Source of the DNA: Microbacterium luteum
GTDB taxonomy: Bacteria > Actinomycetota > Actinomycetes > Actinomycetales > Microbacteriaceae
Length of the DNA stretch: 64,000 nucleotides
NCBI RefSeq assembly: GCF_015277875.1
Contig: NZ_CP063814.1
Span: 3,162,001-3,226,000 of the forward strand
Direction: 5' to 3'
Both the position numbers and the translations under genes were made by a program. Shown one piece after another: positions 41,641 to 50,083 of the stretch (its first letter is position 1; every line of letters starts with the position of its first letter). The notes beneath the pieces were generated by a model, which worked only from the letters and a program-made list of their open reading frames with translations, made no database searches and was not told the origin of the DNA.

Positions 41641-42510
41641 TCAGGCGGCGAGCGCCCCGCCGGTCGCGACCAGCTGCACGGCGAGCAGCAGGGCGGCGGC
41701 CATGACGAGCGAGAACAGCAAACGCGCGCGGGGGCGTGAGAGCGCGACGACCACCGTCGCCGCGGTGAGGGCGAGGGCAGCCCCGAAGAAGATCCAGCCC
41801 AGCGGCGGGATGGCGGCGGCATCCGCCCCGACCGGACCCAGCAGCGTCGCGACGGCACCGACGAAGAGCCCGCCGATGGCGAGCAGAGTCGAGACGCGGG
41901 CGCCGAGGATGTGCGGCAGACCCCGCACCCCGGTGCGGGCGTCGTCGTCGAGGTCGGGCAGCACGTTCACCAGATGGATGGCGGCGCCGAGCGCCGCGCC
42001 GGCGATCCACGCCCACGGTGCGGCGGGGGCCGGGGGCTGGGCGGACAGCGGCGCGAGGGAGGGAAAGGCCCCGAAACCGACGAGGAACGGAACGATCGAG
42101 ACCGGCGTCGCCTTGAGCCCGGCGTTGTACGCCCAGGCCGCCGCGAGGAAGAGGGCGTGGGCGGCGAGCATCCCGAACCCGATCGCGAGGGACAGTCCGA
42201 CGGCGAGGGCGAGGCACGCGTAGGCGGCCGTCCAGGCCTGGGCGGCCGTCGCGTCGCCGCGCGCGAGCGGCTTGTCGGTGCGCCCGACGACGCGGTCGCG
42301 GGGAAGGTCGATGACGTCGTTGGAGATGCCGACGGAGAGCTGCCCGAAGAACACCGCCGCCGTCAGCAGGGCCAGGTGCGCCGGCGGCACGCCCGCCGCG
42401 GCACCGAGGGCGAGCGCCAGGGCGGTGACGACGAGCGTCGGGCCGGGGTGGGAGGAGCCCCACAGCGCGCGGACGACTCCCGCCACGCTCCGTCGATGCC
42501 GCTCCCCCAT
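41641..42510 (-). CDS. UbiA family prenyltransferase
   Basis: A 289-residue membrane prenyltransferase with about eight helices. Both Asp-rich motifs are present: SNDVIDLPRDR near 63 (NDxxDxxxD) and LPDLDDDARTGVRG near 190, which bind Mg2+ and prenyl diphosphate. It lies convergently to the type III PKS operon, so it may prenylate the polyketide, or act separately in lipid or quinone metabolism. ATG at 42510 is preceded on the reverse strand by TAGCGT with a 6-nt gap, and a palindromic element lies upstream. Confidence 0.88.
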   Translation of the reverse strand: MGERHRRSVAGVVRALWGSSHPGPTLVVTALALALGAAAGVPPAHLALLTAAVFFGQLSVGISNDVIDLPRDRVVGRTDKPLARGDATAAQAWTAAYACLALAVGLSLAIGFGMLAAHALFLAAAWAYNAGLKATPVSIVPFLVGFGAFPSLAPLSAQPPAPAAPWAWIAGAALGAAIHLVNVLPDLDDDARTGVRGLPHILGARVSTLLAIGGLFVGAVATLLGPVGADAAAIPPLGWIFFGAALALTAATVVVALSRPRARLLFSLVMAAALLLAVQLVATGGALAA

Positions 42511-42567
42511 GCCTGCACGCTACCGGCCCGGCACCGCCCGTCGGCCGCACGGCCTCGCCCGCGCGGC

Positions 42568-42652
42568 GTCGACAACACAGGAGATCCGCGCCGCATGACC
42601 GACAAGAGGGGGCTGCGGCGCGGATTCCGGCGAAATCACCTGCGTTGTTCAC
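42568..42652. repeat. Palindromic intergenic element, family C (85 bp)
   Basis: Arms of 18 bp at 42568-42585 (GTCGACAACACAGGAGAT) and 42635-42652 (ATCACCTGCGTTGTTCAC) match at 14 positions. It has the same length class and an ACAAC tip like families A and B. The interior has a second inverted repeat (ATCCGCGCCGC with GCGGCGCGGAT). Confidence 0.7.
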
Positions 42653-42686
42653 CGCGGCACCCGCCCGGGGCGCGGCGGCACGGGCG

Positions 42687-44900
42687 TCAGTCGTCGAGGA
42701 GCTCCGCCTCGATCACCTCGTCCTCGTCGGGCTCGGCGGCGGCCGGGGCCGTCGCGGGGCCGTCGCTGGTGAGCACGAGGGTCGAGCCGTCGGCGGCCAT
42801 GTCGACCCGCACCACGTCGCCGTCGCGCACATGGCCCGACAGCAGGGCCATCGCGAGACGGTCCTGCACCTCGGACTGGATGAGCCGCCGCAGCGGCCGC
42901 GCGCCGAAGATCGGGTCGTACCCGCGCTCGGCGAGCCACGCACGTGCGTCGGGGGTCACCGCGAGCGTCAGCCGACGATCCCGCAGGCGGCGCTGCAGCG
43001 CGTCGACCGCGAGCTCCACGATCTGCGCGAGGTCGTCTTCGGTGAGCGCCTGGAAGATCACGATGTCATCGAGGCGGTTCACGAACTCCGGCTTGAACGC
43101 CTGGCGCACGAGGCCCTGCACCTGCTCGCGCTTCTGCTCGAGCGGGATGGTCGGGTCGATGAGGATGGGCGAGCCGAGGTTGGACGTGAGGATCAGGATG
43201 ACGTTCTTGAAGTCGACGGTGCGACCCTGCCCATCGGTGAGGCGGCCGTCGTCCATCACCTGCAGCAGCACGTCGAAGACCTCGGGATGCGCCTTCTCGA
43301 CCTCATCCAGGAGGACCACGGAGTAGGGCCGACGGCGCACGGCCTCGGTGAGCTGCCCGCCCTGCTCGTAGCCGACGTATCCGGGAGGGGCGCCGACCAG
43401 TCGCGACACCGAGTGCTTCTCGCCGTACTCCGACATGTCGATGCGCACCATGGCGTGCTCGTCGTCGAAGAGGAACTCGGCGAGGGCCTTGGCCAGCTCG
43501 GTCTTTCCGACGCCCGTGGGGCCGAGGAAGAGGAACGATCCGGTCGGGCGGTCCGGGTCGCTGATGCCCGCGCGCGAGCGGCGCACCGCATCCGAGACGG
43601 CCTTGACCGCATCCTTCTGCCCGATGAGCCGCTTGCCGAGCTCCTTCTCCAGGTGCAGCAGCTTCTCGGTCTCGCCCTGCATGAGGCGTCCGACGGGAAT
43701 GCCGGTCCACGACGCGATGACGCCGGCGATGTCGTTCTCGGTGACCTGGTCGCCGACCATCCGCTCGCCGGCGGGCTCTTCGCGCTCGGCCTCGAGCAGG
43801 CCGCGTTCGAGCGCCGGGATCTCGGCGTAGAGCAGGCGCGAGGCGCGCTCGAGGTTGCCCTCGCGCTGAGCGCGCTCGGCCTCCATGCGGGCGGCGTCGA
43901 GGCGGGTCTTGAGGTCGCCGACGCGGTTGAGCGAGGCGCGCTCGCGCTCCCATCGCGACTGCAGCTCGCCGAGCTTCGCCTCCTCGGCCGCGAGGTCGGC
44001 GCGCAGGGCCGCGAGCCGCTCCTTGGCGGCGTCGTCCTTCTCCTTCTTCAGCGCGAGCTCCTCGAGCTTGAGGCGGTCGACGTGGCGGCGCAGCTCGTCG
44101 ATCTCGAGCGGCGCGGAGTCGATCTCCATCCGCAGCCGCGACGCGGCCTCGTCGATCAGGTCGATGGCCTTGTCGGGAAGCTGACGGCTCGGGATGTAGC
44201 GGTGCGACAGGGATGCGGCGGCCACGAGCGCGCCGTCGGCGATGGCGACCTTGTGGTGCGCCTCGTAGCGCTCCTTGAGTCCGCGCAGGATGGCGACGGT
44301 GTCCTCGACCGACGGCTCGCCGACGTAGACCTGCTGGAAGCGGCGCTCGAGGGCGGCATCCTTTTCGATGAACTCGCGGTACTCGTTGAGCGTGGTCGCG
44401 CCGATCAGGCGCAGCTCGCCGCGGGCGAGCATGGGCTTGAGCATGTTCGCCGCGGCGACCGATCCCTCCCCGCCACCGGCCCCCATGAGCACGTGGAGCT
44501 CGTCGATGAACGTGATGACGCGCCCCTCGGACTCGGTGATCTCCTTCAGGACGCTCTTGAGCCGCTCCTCGAACTGGCCGCGGTACATCGCCCCGGCCAC
44601 GAGCGCGGAGATGTCGAGCGTGATGAGCTCCTTGTCCTTGAGCGACTCGGCGACGTCGCCCGCGACGATCCGCTGGGCGAGGCCCTCGACGACGGCGGTC
44701 TTGCCGACGCCGGGCTCCCCGATGAGCACCGGGTTGTTCTTCGTGCGTCGCGTGAGCACCTGGCTGACGCGACGGATCTCGGAGTCGCGGCCGATGACCG
44801 GGTCGAGCTTTCCCTGCCGCGCGCGGTCGGTGAGGTTGATCCCGAACTGTTCGAGGGCGCTCTGCTGCTCCTCCTGCCCGGGCATCTGGGTGGCGTTCAT
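42687..44900 (-). CDS. clpB: ClpB-type AAA+ disaggregase without N-domain
   Basis: A 737-residue Hsp100 chaperone that disaggregates proteins with DnaK. The first ATPase module has Walker A GEPGVGKT near 60 and ITFIDELH; the second has [16 protein letters not shown] near 460 and [11 protein letters not shown]. The coiled-coil middle domain (about 285-385) is present, which separates it from ClpA/ClpC. The usual N-terminal ClpN domain of about 140 residues is missing: the protein opens with the linker and [14 protein letters not shown] at 33. No in-frame extension upstream is possible before the regulatory palindrome. ATG at 44900 with CAGGAG upstream. Confidence 0.92.
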   Translation of the reverse strand: MNATQMPGQEEQQSALEQFGINLTDRARQGKLDPVIGRDSEIRRVSQVLTRRTKNNPVLIGEPGVGKTAVVEGLAQRIVAGDVAESLKDKELITLDISALVAGAMYRGQFEERLKSVLKEITESEGRVITFIDELHVLMGAGGGEGSVAAANMLKPMLARGELRLIGATTLNEYREFIEKDAALERRFQQVYVGEPSVEDTVAILRGLKERYEAHHKVAIADGALVAAASLSHRYIPSRQLPDKAIDLIDEAASRLRMEIDSAPLEIDELRRHVDRLKLEELALKKEKDDAAKERLAALRADLAAEEAKLGELQSRWERERASLNRVGDLKTRLDAARMEAERAQREGNLERASRLLYAEIPALERGLLEAEREEPAGERMVGDQVTENDIAGVIASWTGIPVGRLMQGETEKLLHLEKELGKRLIGQKDAVKAVSDAVRRSRAGISDPDRPTGSFLFLGPTGVGKTELAKALAEFLFDDEHAMVRIDMSEYGEKHSVSRLVGAPPGYVGYEQGGQLTEAVRRRPYSVVLLDEVEKAHPEVFDVLLQVMDDGRLTDGQGRTVDFKNVILILTSNLGSPILIDPTIPLEQKREQVQGLVRQAFKPEFVNRLDDIVIFQALTEDDLAQIVELAVDALQRRLRDRRLTLAVTPDARAWLAERGYDPIFGARPLRRLIQSEVQDRLAMALLSGHVRDGDVVRVDMAADGSTLVLTSDGPATAPAAAEPDEDEVIEAELLDD

Positions 44901-44929
44901 GTGTCACGTCTCCTGACGTCGATTCCAAA

Positions 44930-44950
44930 GTTGAGTTTGCTTGGCTCAAC
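44930..44950. promoter_or_regulatory. HAIR-like HspR operator upstream of clpB
   Basis: GTTGAGT-N7-GCTCAAC closely matches the HAIR consensus CTTGAGT-N7-ACTCAAG bound by HspR in actinobacteria. The inverted repeat extends to nine perfect base pairs on each side (44927-44935 and 44945-44953). HspR control of clpB is established in relatives; binding here is inferred. Confidence 0.85.
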
Positions 44951-45020
44951 TTTAGCACCGGAAGTGGATGCACGCGAGCAACGACCGGATCTCCGGCCGG
45001 TACGGTTCGTTCCGCCGCCC

Positions 45021-46766
45021 TCAGTTCGGACGCGCGGGGAGGGCGATGCGGAACTGCGTCCCCTCGCCGACGGCGCTCGTGGCGGACATCGTGCCGTCGT
45101 GAGCGGTGACGATCGCCTTCGTGATCGACAGGCCGAGTCCGACGCCCTTGATCGCCTGACGTGTAGCCATCTTCGATCGGAAGAACCGCTCGCTGAGCTG
45201 CTCGAGATCGTCGGGCTCGATGCCCATCCCGGTGTCGGTGACGGTGACGACGGCGTGCCCGTCCTCCCGACCGACGACGATGGTGACCGAACCGCCCGAC
45301 GGGGTGAACTTGACGGCGTTGGAGACGAGATTGTCGATGGACTGGCCGATGCGGCGGCCGTCCGCGTGCAGATGCAGCGGCGCGTCGGGCACGTGCACGG
45401 CTACGGCAACGCCGGCACGCTCGGCGACGGGGAGGATCGACTCGCCCGCAGCAGACGCGATGGCCGCGATGTCGACGCTCTCGCGGCGCAGGGGAATCTT
45501 CCCCGCCTCCACCTGCGCGATGAACAGGAGGTCGCCGACCAGCTGGAGGAGGCGATTGGCATTGCGCTGCGCTACCCCGATGAACCGCTTCTGATCCTCG
45601 GAGAGGGTCTCCTCCTCCTCGATCACGAGCTCGAGATAGCCGAGGATGGAGCTGAGGGGCGTGCGCAGCTCGTGCGAGATCGTGCCGACGAACTCGTCCT
45701 TCAGGCGCGTGATCTCCTTGGCGTGACGGGCGTCGCGCAGAACGAAGGTGTAGCCGACCCTCTCGTCGCCGACGCGCCGCTCGGCGCATGTGAGGTAGAC
45801 CGGGATCTCCACCCCGTCGACCGAGCGCACGAGCAGGTCACCCTCGCCCTGACCGGCAGAGCGACCGATCTCGACCAGTCGCGGCAGGATCTCGGCTTCG
45901 TCTGCGACACTGTCGTCGGCAGCAGGAAGTCCCACCGTGCGGGGAACGAACAGGTCGCCGACGGCCTCCTCGCCGCTGTGCGCTCCGTCACCGCCGAGGA
46001 TGTCGGCCACGTCGTAGCCGAGGAGCAGCTCAGCCCCCGGCCCCCACCCCACGATGCGGCCCCGCTCGTCGGTGACGATGACGGCCTCGTTGTCCATCGC
46101 CTCCCAGATGCTCTTCGCGAATGCCTCGGATTCGCGAAGCCCCTCGGCAGCGGCGGCGAGCTCGGTCCTGCCGCGCTCCGCCTCCTCGAGCAGCCGGGCA
46201 CGCTCGCCCGAGAGTTCGGCCACTTCTGTCAATCGCGCCCTCGCCGAGCGCGTGGTCTCGTTCACGACGATCGCGACGGCCGCGATCACCACGGCGACGA
46301 AGACGACGCGCACGAGTTGCCCGTTGCCCCAGGCCTCCAGCCCGGAGAAGTAGGGCCCGAGGAAAGCCACGACGAGCGCGCCGATCCCGAAGGCCACCAT
46401 GCGGCGGCCGGGGAGCGTGGCGACCCAGACGATCGGGAGGAGGATGATGACCGAGAACATCGACGCCGAGCCACCGGTTCCGACGCGGAAGAGCCCGATC
46501 GCGAGAATGGCCAGGATCGGCACGACGGCCACCCCGTCGCGACGCACTCGGTGCCAGGGGACCAGGACGGCCGCGACTTCCAGGAGCGCGAGCCATACCA
46601 CGGACGACCACATCGCGACCGGGTCGGTGATCTGACCGGCTCCGAACAGCCACACCGCCGGAAGTGCGAGCACGACCAGCAGAAGGGTGGGCAGCAGGAG
46701 CAGCCCCGGATGCGAGCGCCTGCCGGCACCACTGCCAGGCGTGCGCGCGGTCGCCGTCGGCGTCAT
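45021..46766 (-). CDS. PAS-containing membrane sensor histidine kinase
   Basis: A 581-residue kinase with about six membrane helices (20-170), a coiled coil (171-210), a PAS domain (about 211-345, with IVTDERGRIVGWGPGAELLLG), the HisKA helix with phospho-acceptor His365 (FVGTISHELRTPLSSILGY) and a HATPase domain (VSNAVKFTPSGG, VTDTGMGIEPDDL, GVGLGLSITKAIVTAHDG). The layout resembles a redox or membrane-state sensor, but no ligand residue is obvious. It overlaps the preceding receiver gene by 4 bp and closes a three-gene signalling operon that lacks a DNA-binding output protein. Confidence 0.92.
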   Translation of the reverse strand: MTPTATARTPGSGAGRRSHPGLLLLPTLLLVVLALPAVWLFGAGQITDPVAMWSSVVWLALLEVAAVLVPWHRVRRDGVAVVPILAILAIGLFRVGTGGSASMFSVIILLPIVWVATLPGRRMVAFGIGALVVAFLGPYFSGLEAWGNGQLVRVVFVAVVIAAVAIVVNETTRSARARLTEVAELSGERARLLEEAERGRTELAAAAEGLRESEAFAKSIWEAMDNEAVIVTDERGRIVGWGPGAELLLGYDVADILGGDGAHSGEEAVGDLFVPRTVGLPAADDSVADEAEILPRLVEIGRSAGQGEGDLLVRSVDGVEIPVYLTCAERRVGDERVGYTFVLRDARHAKEITRLKDEFVGTISHELRTPLSSILGYLELVIEEEETLSEDQKRFIGVAQRNANRLLQLVGDLLFIAQVEAGKIPLRRESVDIAAIASAAGESILPVAERAGVAVAVHVPDAPLHLHADGRRIGQSIDNLVSNAVKFTPSGGSVTIVVGREDGHAVVTVTDTGMGIEPDDLEQLSERFFRSKMATRQAIKGVGLGLSITKAIVTAHDGTMSATSAVGEGTQFRIALPARPN

Positions 46767-47119
46767 CGGGAGGGCTTCAGCTGATCAAGGACCCGTCGCA
46801 CCTGCGCGGCGGTGAACGGCTTGGGCAGGTGCGCGTCTGCGGTCGGGAACTGTGCCGGATCGAGCACGGAGCAGATGACGATCCTCGCTCCCGGGGCGAG
46901 GGCCCGAACGCGGTCCATCGCCCGCCAACCATCGTCTCGTCCGCGGAGCAGCAGATCGACGACCGCGATGTCGGGAGCCTTCTCCACGAGGAGCGGCTCC
47001 GCGGCGTCGGTACCGGCCGCCGTGCGCACGTCGCATCCGGCGCGCGTGAAGAGGGTCCGAAGCAGCTCTCGCTGATCGTCGACATCGTCGATCACCAGCA
47101 CGTCGGGTGAAGCGCTCAT
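46763..47119 (-). CDS. Stand-alone response regulator receiver
   Basis: A 118-residue single receiver domain with no output domain. Acidic pocket Asp11-Asp12, phospho-acceptor Asp55 (IAVVDLLLRG), Ser84 at the Thr/Ser switch position and Lys100 (HLPKPFT) are conserved. It lies between another stand-alone receiver and the PAS kinase; overlap with the kinase gene is 4 bp. It is likely a phosphorelay intermediate or phosphate sink, or acts through protein-protein contact. Confidence 0.88.
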   Translation of the reverse strand: MSASPDVLVIDDVDDQRELLRTLFTRAGCDVRTAAGTDAAEPLLVEKAPDIAVVDLLLRGRDDGWRAMDRVRALAPGARIVICSVLDPAQFPTADAHLPKPFTAAQVRRVLDQLKPSR

Positions 47120-47126
47120 CCCAGGA

Positions 47127-47525
47127 TCATTCCACAGCGGGACGCTCGCGACGGCCGCGCGCGAGACGTTCGACGATCGCGACCAAGTCCTTCGACGACA
47201 GCGGCTTGGCGAGGTAGTCGTTCGCGCCTTCGCGTCGTGCGCGCTCGGCGTACTCGCCGCCGGCGTGAGCGGTCATGATCACCACGGCGAGATCCGATCG
47301 CCGCGCACGGATGTCGCCGAGAAGCTCGAAGCCCCCGCGCCCCGGCAGTTCCAGGTCGGTGATGACGACGTCGGGATCGAACTCCGACTCGAGCGCTTCG
47401 TAGCCGTCCGCACTGGCGAGCACCTTCACCTCACAGGGCAGGCGACGGTGCAGGATCGTCTGGACATAGAGGGCGACGTCCTCATCGTCCTCCACGACGA
47501 TCACGCGGAACGGCTCGTCAGTCAC
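47127..47525 (-). CDS. Stand-alone response regulator receiver
   Basis: A single receiver domain (132 residues) with acidic pair Glu12-Asp13, phospho-acceptor Asp57 (VVITDLELPGRGG), Thr at the switch (IMTAHAGG) and Lys in YLAKPLS. It is first in the operon with the second receiver and the PAS kinase. I prefer the GTG at 47525: TATCGT (reverse strand, 47538-47533) ends 7 nt before it, as in other leaderless genes. The GTG at 47534 would place the start inside that hexamer. Confidence 0.87.
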   Translation of the reverse strand: MTDEPFRVIVVEDDEDVALYVQTILHRRLPCEVKVLASADGYEALESEFDPDVVITDLELPGRGGFELLGDIRARRSDLAVVIMTAHAGGEYAERARREGANDYLAKPLSSKDLVAIVERLARGRRERPAVE

Positions 47526-47570
47526 ATCTGTCACGATACGCGGAGGCGGCGGTCCGCCAAGACCCTCGCG

Positions 47571-48590
47571 TCAGGCTGCCGGCACCGACGGCGCCACCGC
47601 CGCGACCGCCTCGTCGACGCAGGCGAAGCGCGCCCGGTAGGCCGTGGGGGTCACGCCGAGCATGCGGGAGAAGTTCTGCCGCAGCACCGCGGCGGAGCCG
47701 AATCCGCACGCCTCGGCAATGCGGTCCAGGCCCTGATCGGTGCGCTCGAGCAGACGCTGGGCGTGGATGACGCGCTGCCGCGCGAGCCATGCGGCGGGCG
47801 TCGTGCCGTGATCGGCCTTGAAGCGCCGCGCGAAGGTGCGCGGCGACATGTGAGCCCGGGCGGCGAGTTGGTCGACGGTCAAGTCGAGCGCGAGGTTCTC
47901 CAGCATCCAGTCGGTGACCGCCGACAGCGACAGCGAGGCGACTTCGGGGAGAGGATGGTCGATGAACTGGGCCTGGCCGCCGTCGCGCTGCGGCGGCACG
48001 ACCATGCGCCGCGCGATCGTGTTCGCGGCCTCGGCGCCGAGCTCCTGTCGCAGCAGGTGCAGGCTCGCGTCGAGACCCGCGGCCGTGCCCGCGCTCGTGA
48101 TGATCCGTCCATCCTGCACGTAGAGAACGTCGGGGTCGACGTCGATGCGCGGGTACATCTCGATCATCGTGTCGGTGTACATCCAGTGCGTGGTGGCTCG
48201 GCGCCCGTCGAGAACGCCGGATTCGGCGAGGATGAACGCGCCGCTGCACAGGCTCAGCAGCCACGCGCCCCGCGCGTCGGCCTGACGCACCGCGTCAAGC
48301 ACGCGCGCATCGGTGCGGCCCCATTTCTCGCGCGGGAGCGGCGCGACGATCACCAGATCGGCCTCGGCGGCGAACGACAGATCGTGCTCGACGTTGATCG
48401 AGAAGCCCATCCCGGACTGCACGACTCCCGGGTCGGGTGCCAGCACGCGGAAGTCGAAGTTCTGGATGCCGTCGCGACTGCGATCGAGCCCGAAGGCCTC
48501 GCACGCGACGCCGAATTCGAACGGCGCGAAGCCGTCCTGGACGATACAGGCGACCGTTCTCACTTCGACCTCCGGGATTGGGGACGTCAT
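47571..48590 (-). CDS. GlxA family transcriptional regulator (DJ-1/PfpI plus AraC)
   Basis: A 339-residue regulator with an N-terminal DJ-1/PfpI-type amidotransferase-like domain (about 10-185; SLCSGAFILAESGVLDG near 117 holds the Cys of the nucleophile elbow) and a C-terminal AraC helix-turn-helix pair (about 235-325; DQLAARAHMSPRTFARRFK, RIAEACGFGSAAVLRQNF). Such proteins typically activate or repress adjacent catabolic genes in response to nitrogenous or other metabolites. The ATG at 48590 abuts an inverted repeat, suggesting autoregulation and control of the divergent small gene. Confidence 0.9.
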   Translation of the reverse strand: MTSPIPEVEVRTVACIVQDGFAPFEFGVACEAFGLDRSRDGIQNFDFRVLAPDPGVVQSGMGFSINVEHDLSFAAEADLVIVAPLPREKWGRTDARVLDAVRQADARGAWLLSLCSGAFILAESGVLDGRRATTHWMYTDTMIEMYPRIDVDPDVLYVQDGRIITSAGTAAGLDASLHLLRQELGAEAANTIARRMVVPPQRDGGQAQFIDHPLPEVASLSLSAVTDWMLENLALDLTVDQLAARAHMSPRTFARRFKADHGTTPAAWLARQRVIHAQRLLERTDQGLDRIAEACGFGSAAVLRQNFSRMLGVTPTAYRARFACVDEAVAAVAPSVPAA

Positions 48591-48624
48591 GGCAGTTTTA
48601 CACCGATGTGTGTCCATTCTGCCA
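48590..48624. promoter_or_regulatory. Inverted repeat at the GlxA-type regulator start
   Basis: TGGCAG at 48590-48595 and CTGCCA at 48619-48624 are perfect inverted arms; an inner ACAC-N4-GTGT repeat lies at 48600-48611 within the left portion of the interval. The outer repeat touches the start codon of the regulator gene and lies 38 bp upstream of the divergent small gene. Probably a binding site for the regulator. Confidence 0.5.
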
Positions 48625-48661
48625 CTTCTGTCTTTTTCCCGCTCGGCGTAGCTTTTCTGCC

Positions 48662-48892
48662 ATGGTCATCCTCATCGCTTTCGCCGCCCTGGCCGCCCTC
48701 GGCCTCGCCGGGACTCTCGTCGCCCTCGTCACCGACGCGCGTCACCGCATCCCGACCGACCCCCCACGCATCCCGCAACGCGAGAGCACGGCCGACGAGA
48801 CCCGGGCGAATGTCCGAGACACCGGTGCGCGCAGCCGGGTCTCGGTCGCGCGGCCCGGTCTCGCCGGCGGGCGTCAGAGCACGCCGGCGTAG
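48662..48892 (+). CDS. Small single-pass membrane protein (76 aa)
   Basis: A short frame with a hydrophobic N-terminal helix (about 2-25, VILIAFAALAALGLAGTLVA) followed by a polar, Arg/Thr-rich cytoplasmic tail with PTDPPRIP. Similar small proteins with a membrane helix and a PTDP-like segment occur in Microbacterium from memory, but I cannot verify that here. It overlaps the convergent glycosyltransferase gene by 19 bp. It is divergent from the GlxA-type regulator and may be its target. Function unknown. Confidence 0.55.
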   Translation: MVILIAFAALAALGLAGTLVALVTDARHRIPTDPPRIPQRESTADETRANVRDTGARSRVSVARPGLAGGRQSTPA

Positions 48893-50079
48893 ACCTCGAG
48901 CATCGCCGCGGTGCGCGAGGACTGGCGGAAGGCCGCCGCGACCCGCTCCTCGGGGACCGGGGCGGAGCCGGCGGCGATGTCGGACGCCGCCCGCCGGAGC
49001 GCCTCGCCGAGGGCTTCGACCGACGCACCGGCGACATCCCACCTTCCGGCGCCGAGCTCCGCGCCGATGTCGGGGTCGCTCACGATCGCGGGTATGCCGA
49101 GGCTGGCCGCCTCGAAGACCGTCATCCCCTGGGTCTCGAACCCGATCGAGGTCTGCACGACGGCATCGGCGCGATGGATGCGCCGCAGCGTCTCGGCATA
49201 GGGCAGTCGTCCGGCGAAGCCGACGTTCGTCCCGGTCGGCGCGTGCAGGCCGTGTGCCGTGACGAACCGCTGCGCCGCGCGCAGCTGGCCACCGCCGCCG
49301 ATGATCTCGACGTCGGCGGCGGGCCGGGCGAAGGCCAGAGCCTCGAGGAAGGGCATCAGGCGCTTCTCGGGGCTCATCCGGCCGAGCCACACCAGTCGCG
49401 GTCGCCCGCCGGGAGCCGGCGGCGCCTCGGCGCGCACGGCATCGAGGAGGTCGTCGTGGATGCCGTTCCACACGACGTCGACGCCCTCGCCGCGTGCCGG
49501 CGAGACGCCGTGTGCCTCGAGGCGGCGCGCGAAGTGCGTCGAGGGCGCCGTCACGGCCGACGCGCGCTCGGCGAATCGGCGGAGGTAGGCCCAGCCGTCG
49601 GCGCCGCGCGTGCGCGAGCCGATCGCGCGCCGCTGCCAACCGCCGAGGAGCCGCAGCACGGCGCGCGGCGCGGGGGTGGTCGCGGCGATGCCGACATCCA
49701 CGCGGTTGTGCATGGTGTGCACGACGGGACGATCGTGGCGGGCGGCGTAGCGGTGTCCGAGGAAGGCTCCCCAGAAATCGGCCTGCACGTGCACGACGTC
49801 GACGGGCGGGCGCGCGGCCAGCGCGTCATCCACCCAGCGGTCGGTGCGACCGCCGGGCCAGGACAGCGAGTACTCGCGATCGAACGTTATCGGGATCGAC
49901 GGCACGTCGACGTAGGCGTCGTCGGGGGCGACCGCCGCCGCCCGGCGTCCGTGGAGGGCGGGGGCGACGATCGTGACGGTGTGCCCGGCTCGCTCGAGGA
50001 ACTCGCGCTGCAGGCGCATCGAGACCTGCGCGCCACCGAGCGATTCGACGTGCTGATCGCCGAACATCACCACGTGCAC
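48874..50079 (-). CDS. Glycosyltransferase family 4 protein
   Basis: A 401-residue GT-B retaining glycosyltransferase. The N-terminal domain holds the glycine-rich acceptor loop ESLGGAQVSMRLQREF near 14, and the C-terminal GT4 domain has LVWLGRMSPEKRL near 235 and the E-x7-E motif in FETQGMTVFEAASLGIPAIVS near 320. The GTG at 50079 was chosen because GGAG lies in the stop region of the upstream gene, 7 nt away. It forms an operon with a second GT4 gene, as in pairs making mannolipids or surface glycans; the sugar is unknown. Confidence 0.87.
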   Translation of the reverse strand: MHVVMFGDQHVESLGGAQVSMRLQREFLERAGHTVTIVAPALHGRRAAAVAPDDAYVDVPSIPITFDREYSLSWPGGRTDRWVDDALAARPPVDVVHVQADFWGAFLGHRYAARHDRPVVHTMHNRVDVGIAATTPAPRAVLRLLGGWQRRAIGSRTRGADGWAYLRRFAERASAVTAPSTHFARRLEAHGVSPARGEGVDVVWNGIHDDLLDAVRAEAPPAPGGRPRLVWLGRMSPEKRLMPFLEALAFARPAADVEIIGGGGQLRAAQRFVTAHGLHAPTGTNVGFAGRLPYAETLRRIHRADAVVQTSIGFETQGMTVFEAASLGIPAIVSDPDIGAELGAGRWDVAGASVEALGEALRRAASDIAAGSAPVPEERVAAAFRQSSRTAAMLEVYAGVL

Positions 50080-50083
50080 GGCG

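Noticed and set aside
42645..46784. A 1379-codon open frame antisense to clpB and the PAS sensor kinase
   Set aside because: It mirrors the codon periodicity of the two real genes on the other strand; the translation is low-complexity and starts in no sensible context.
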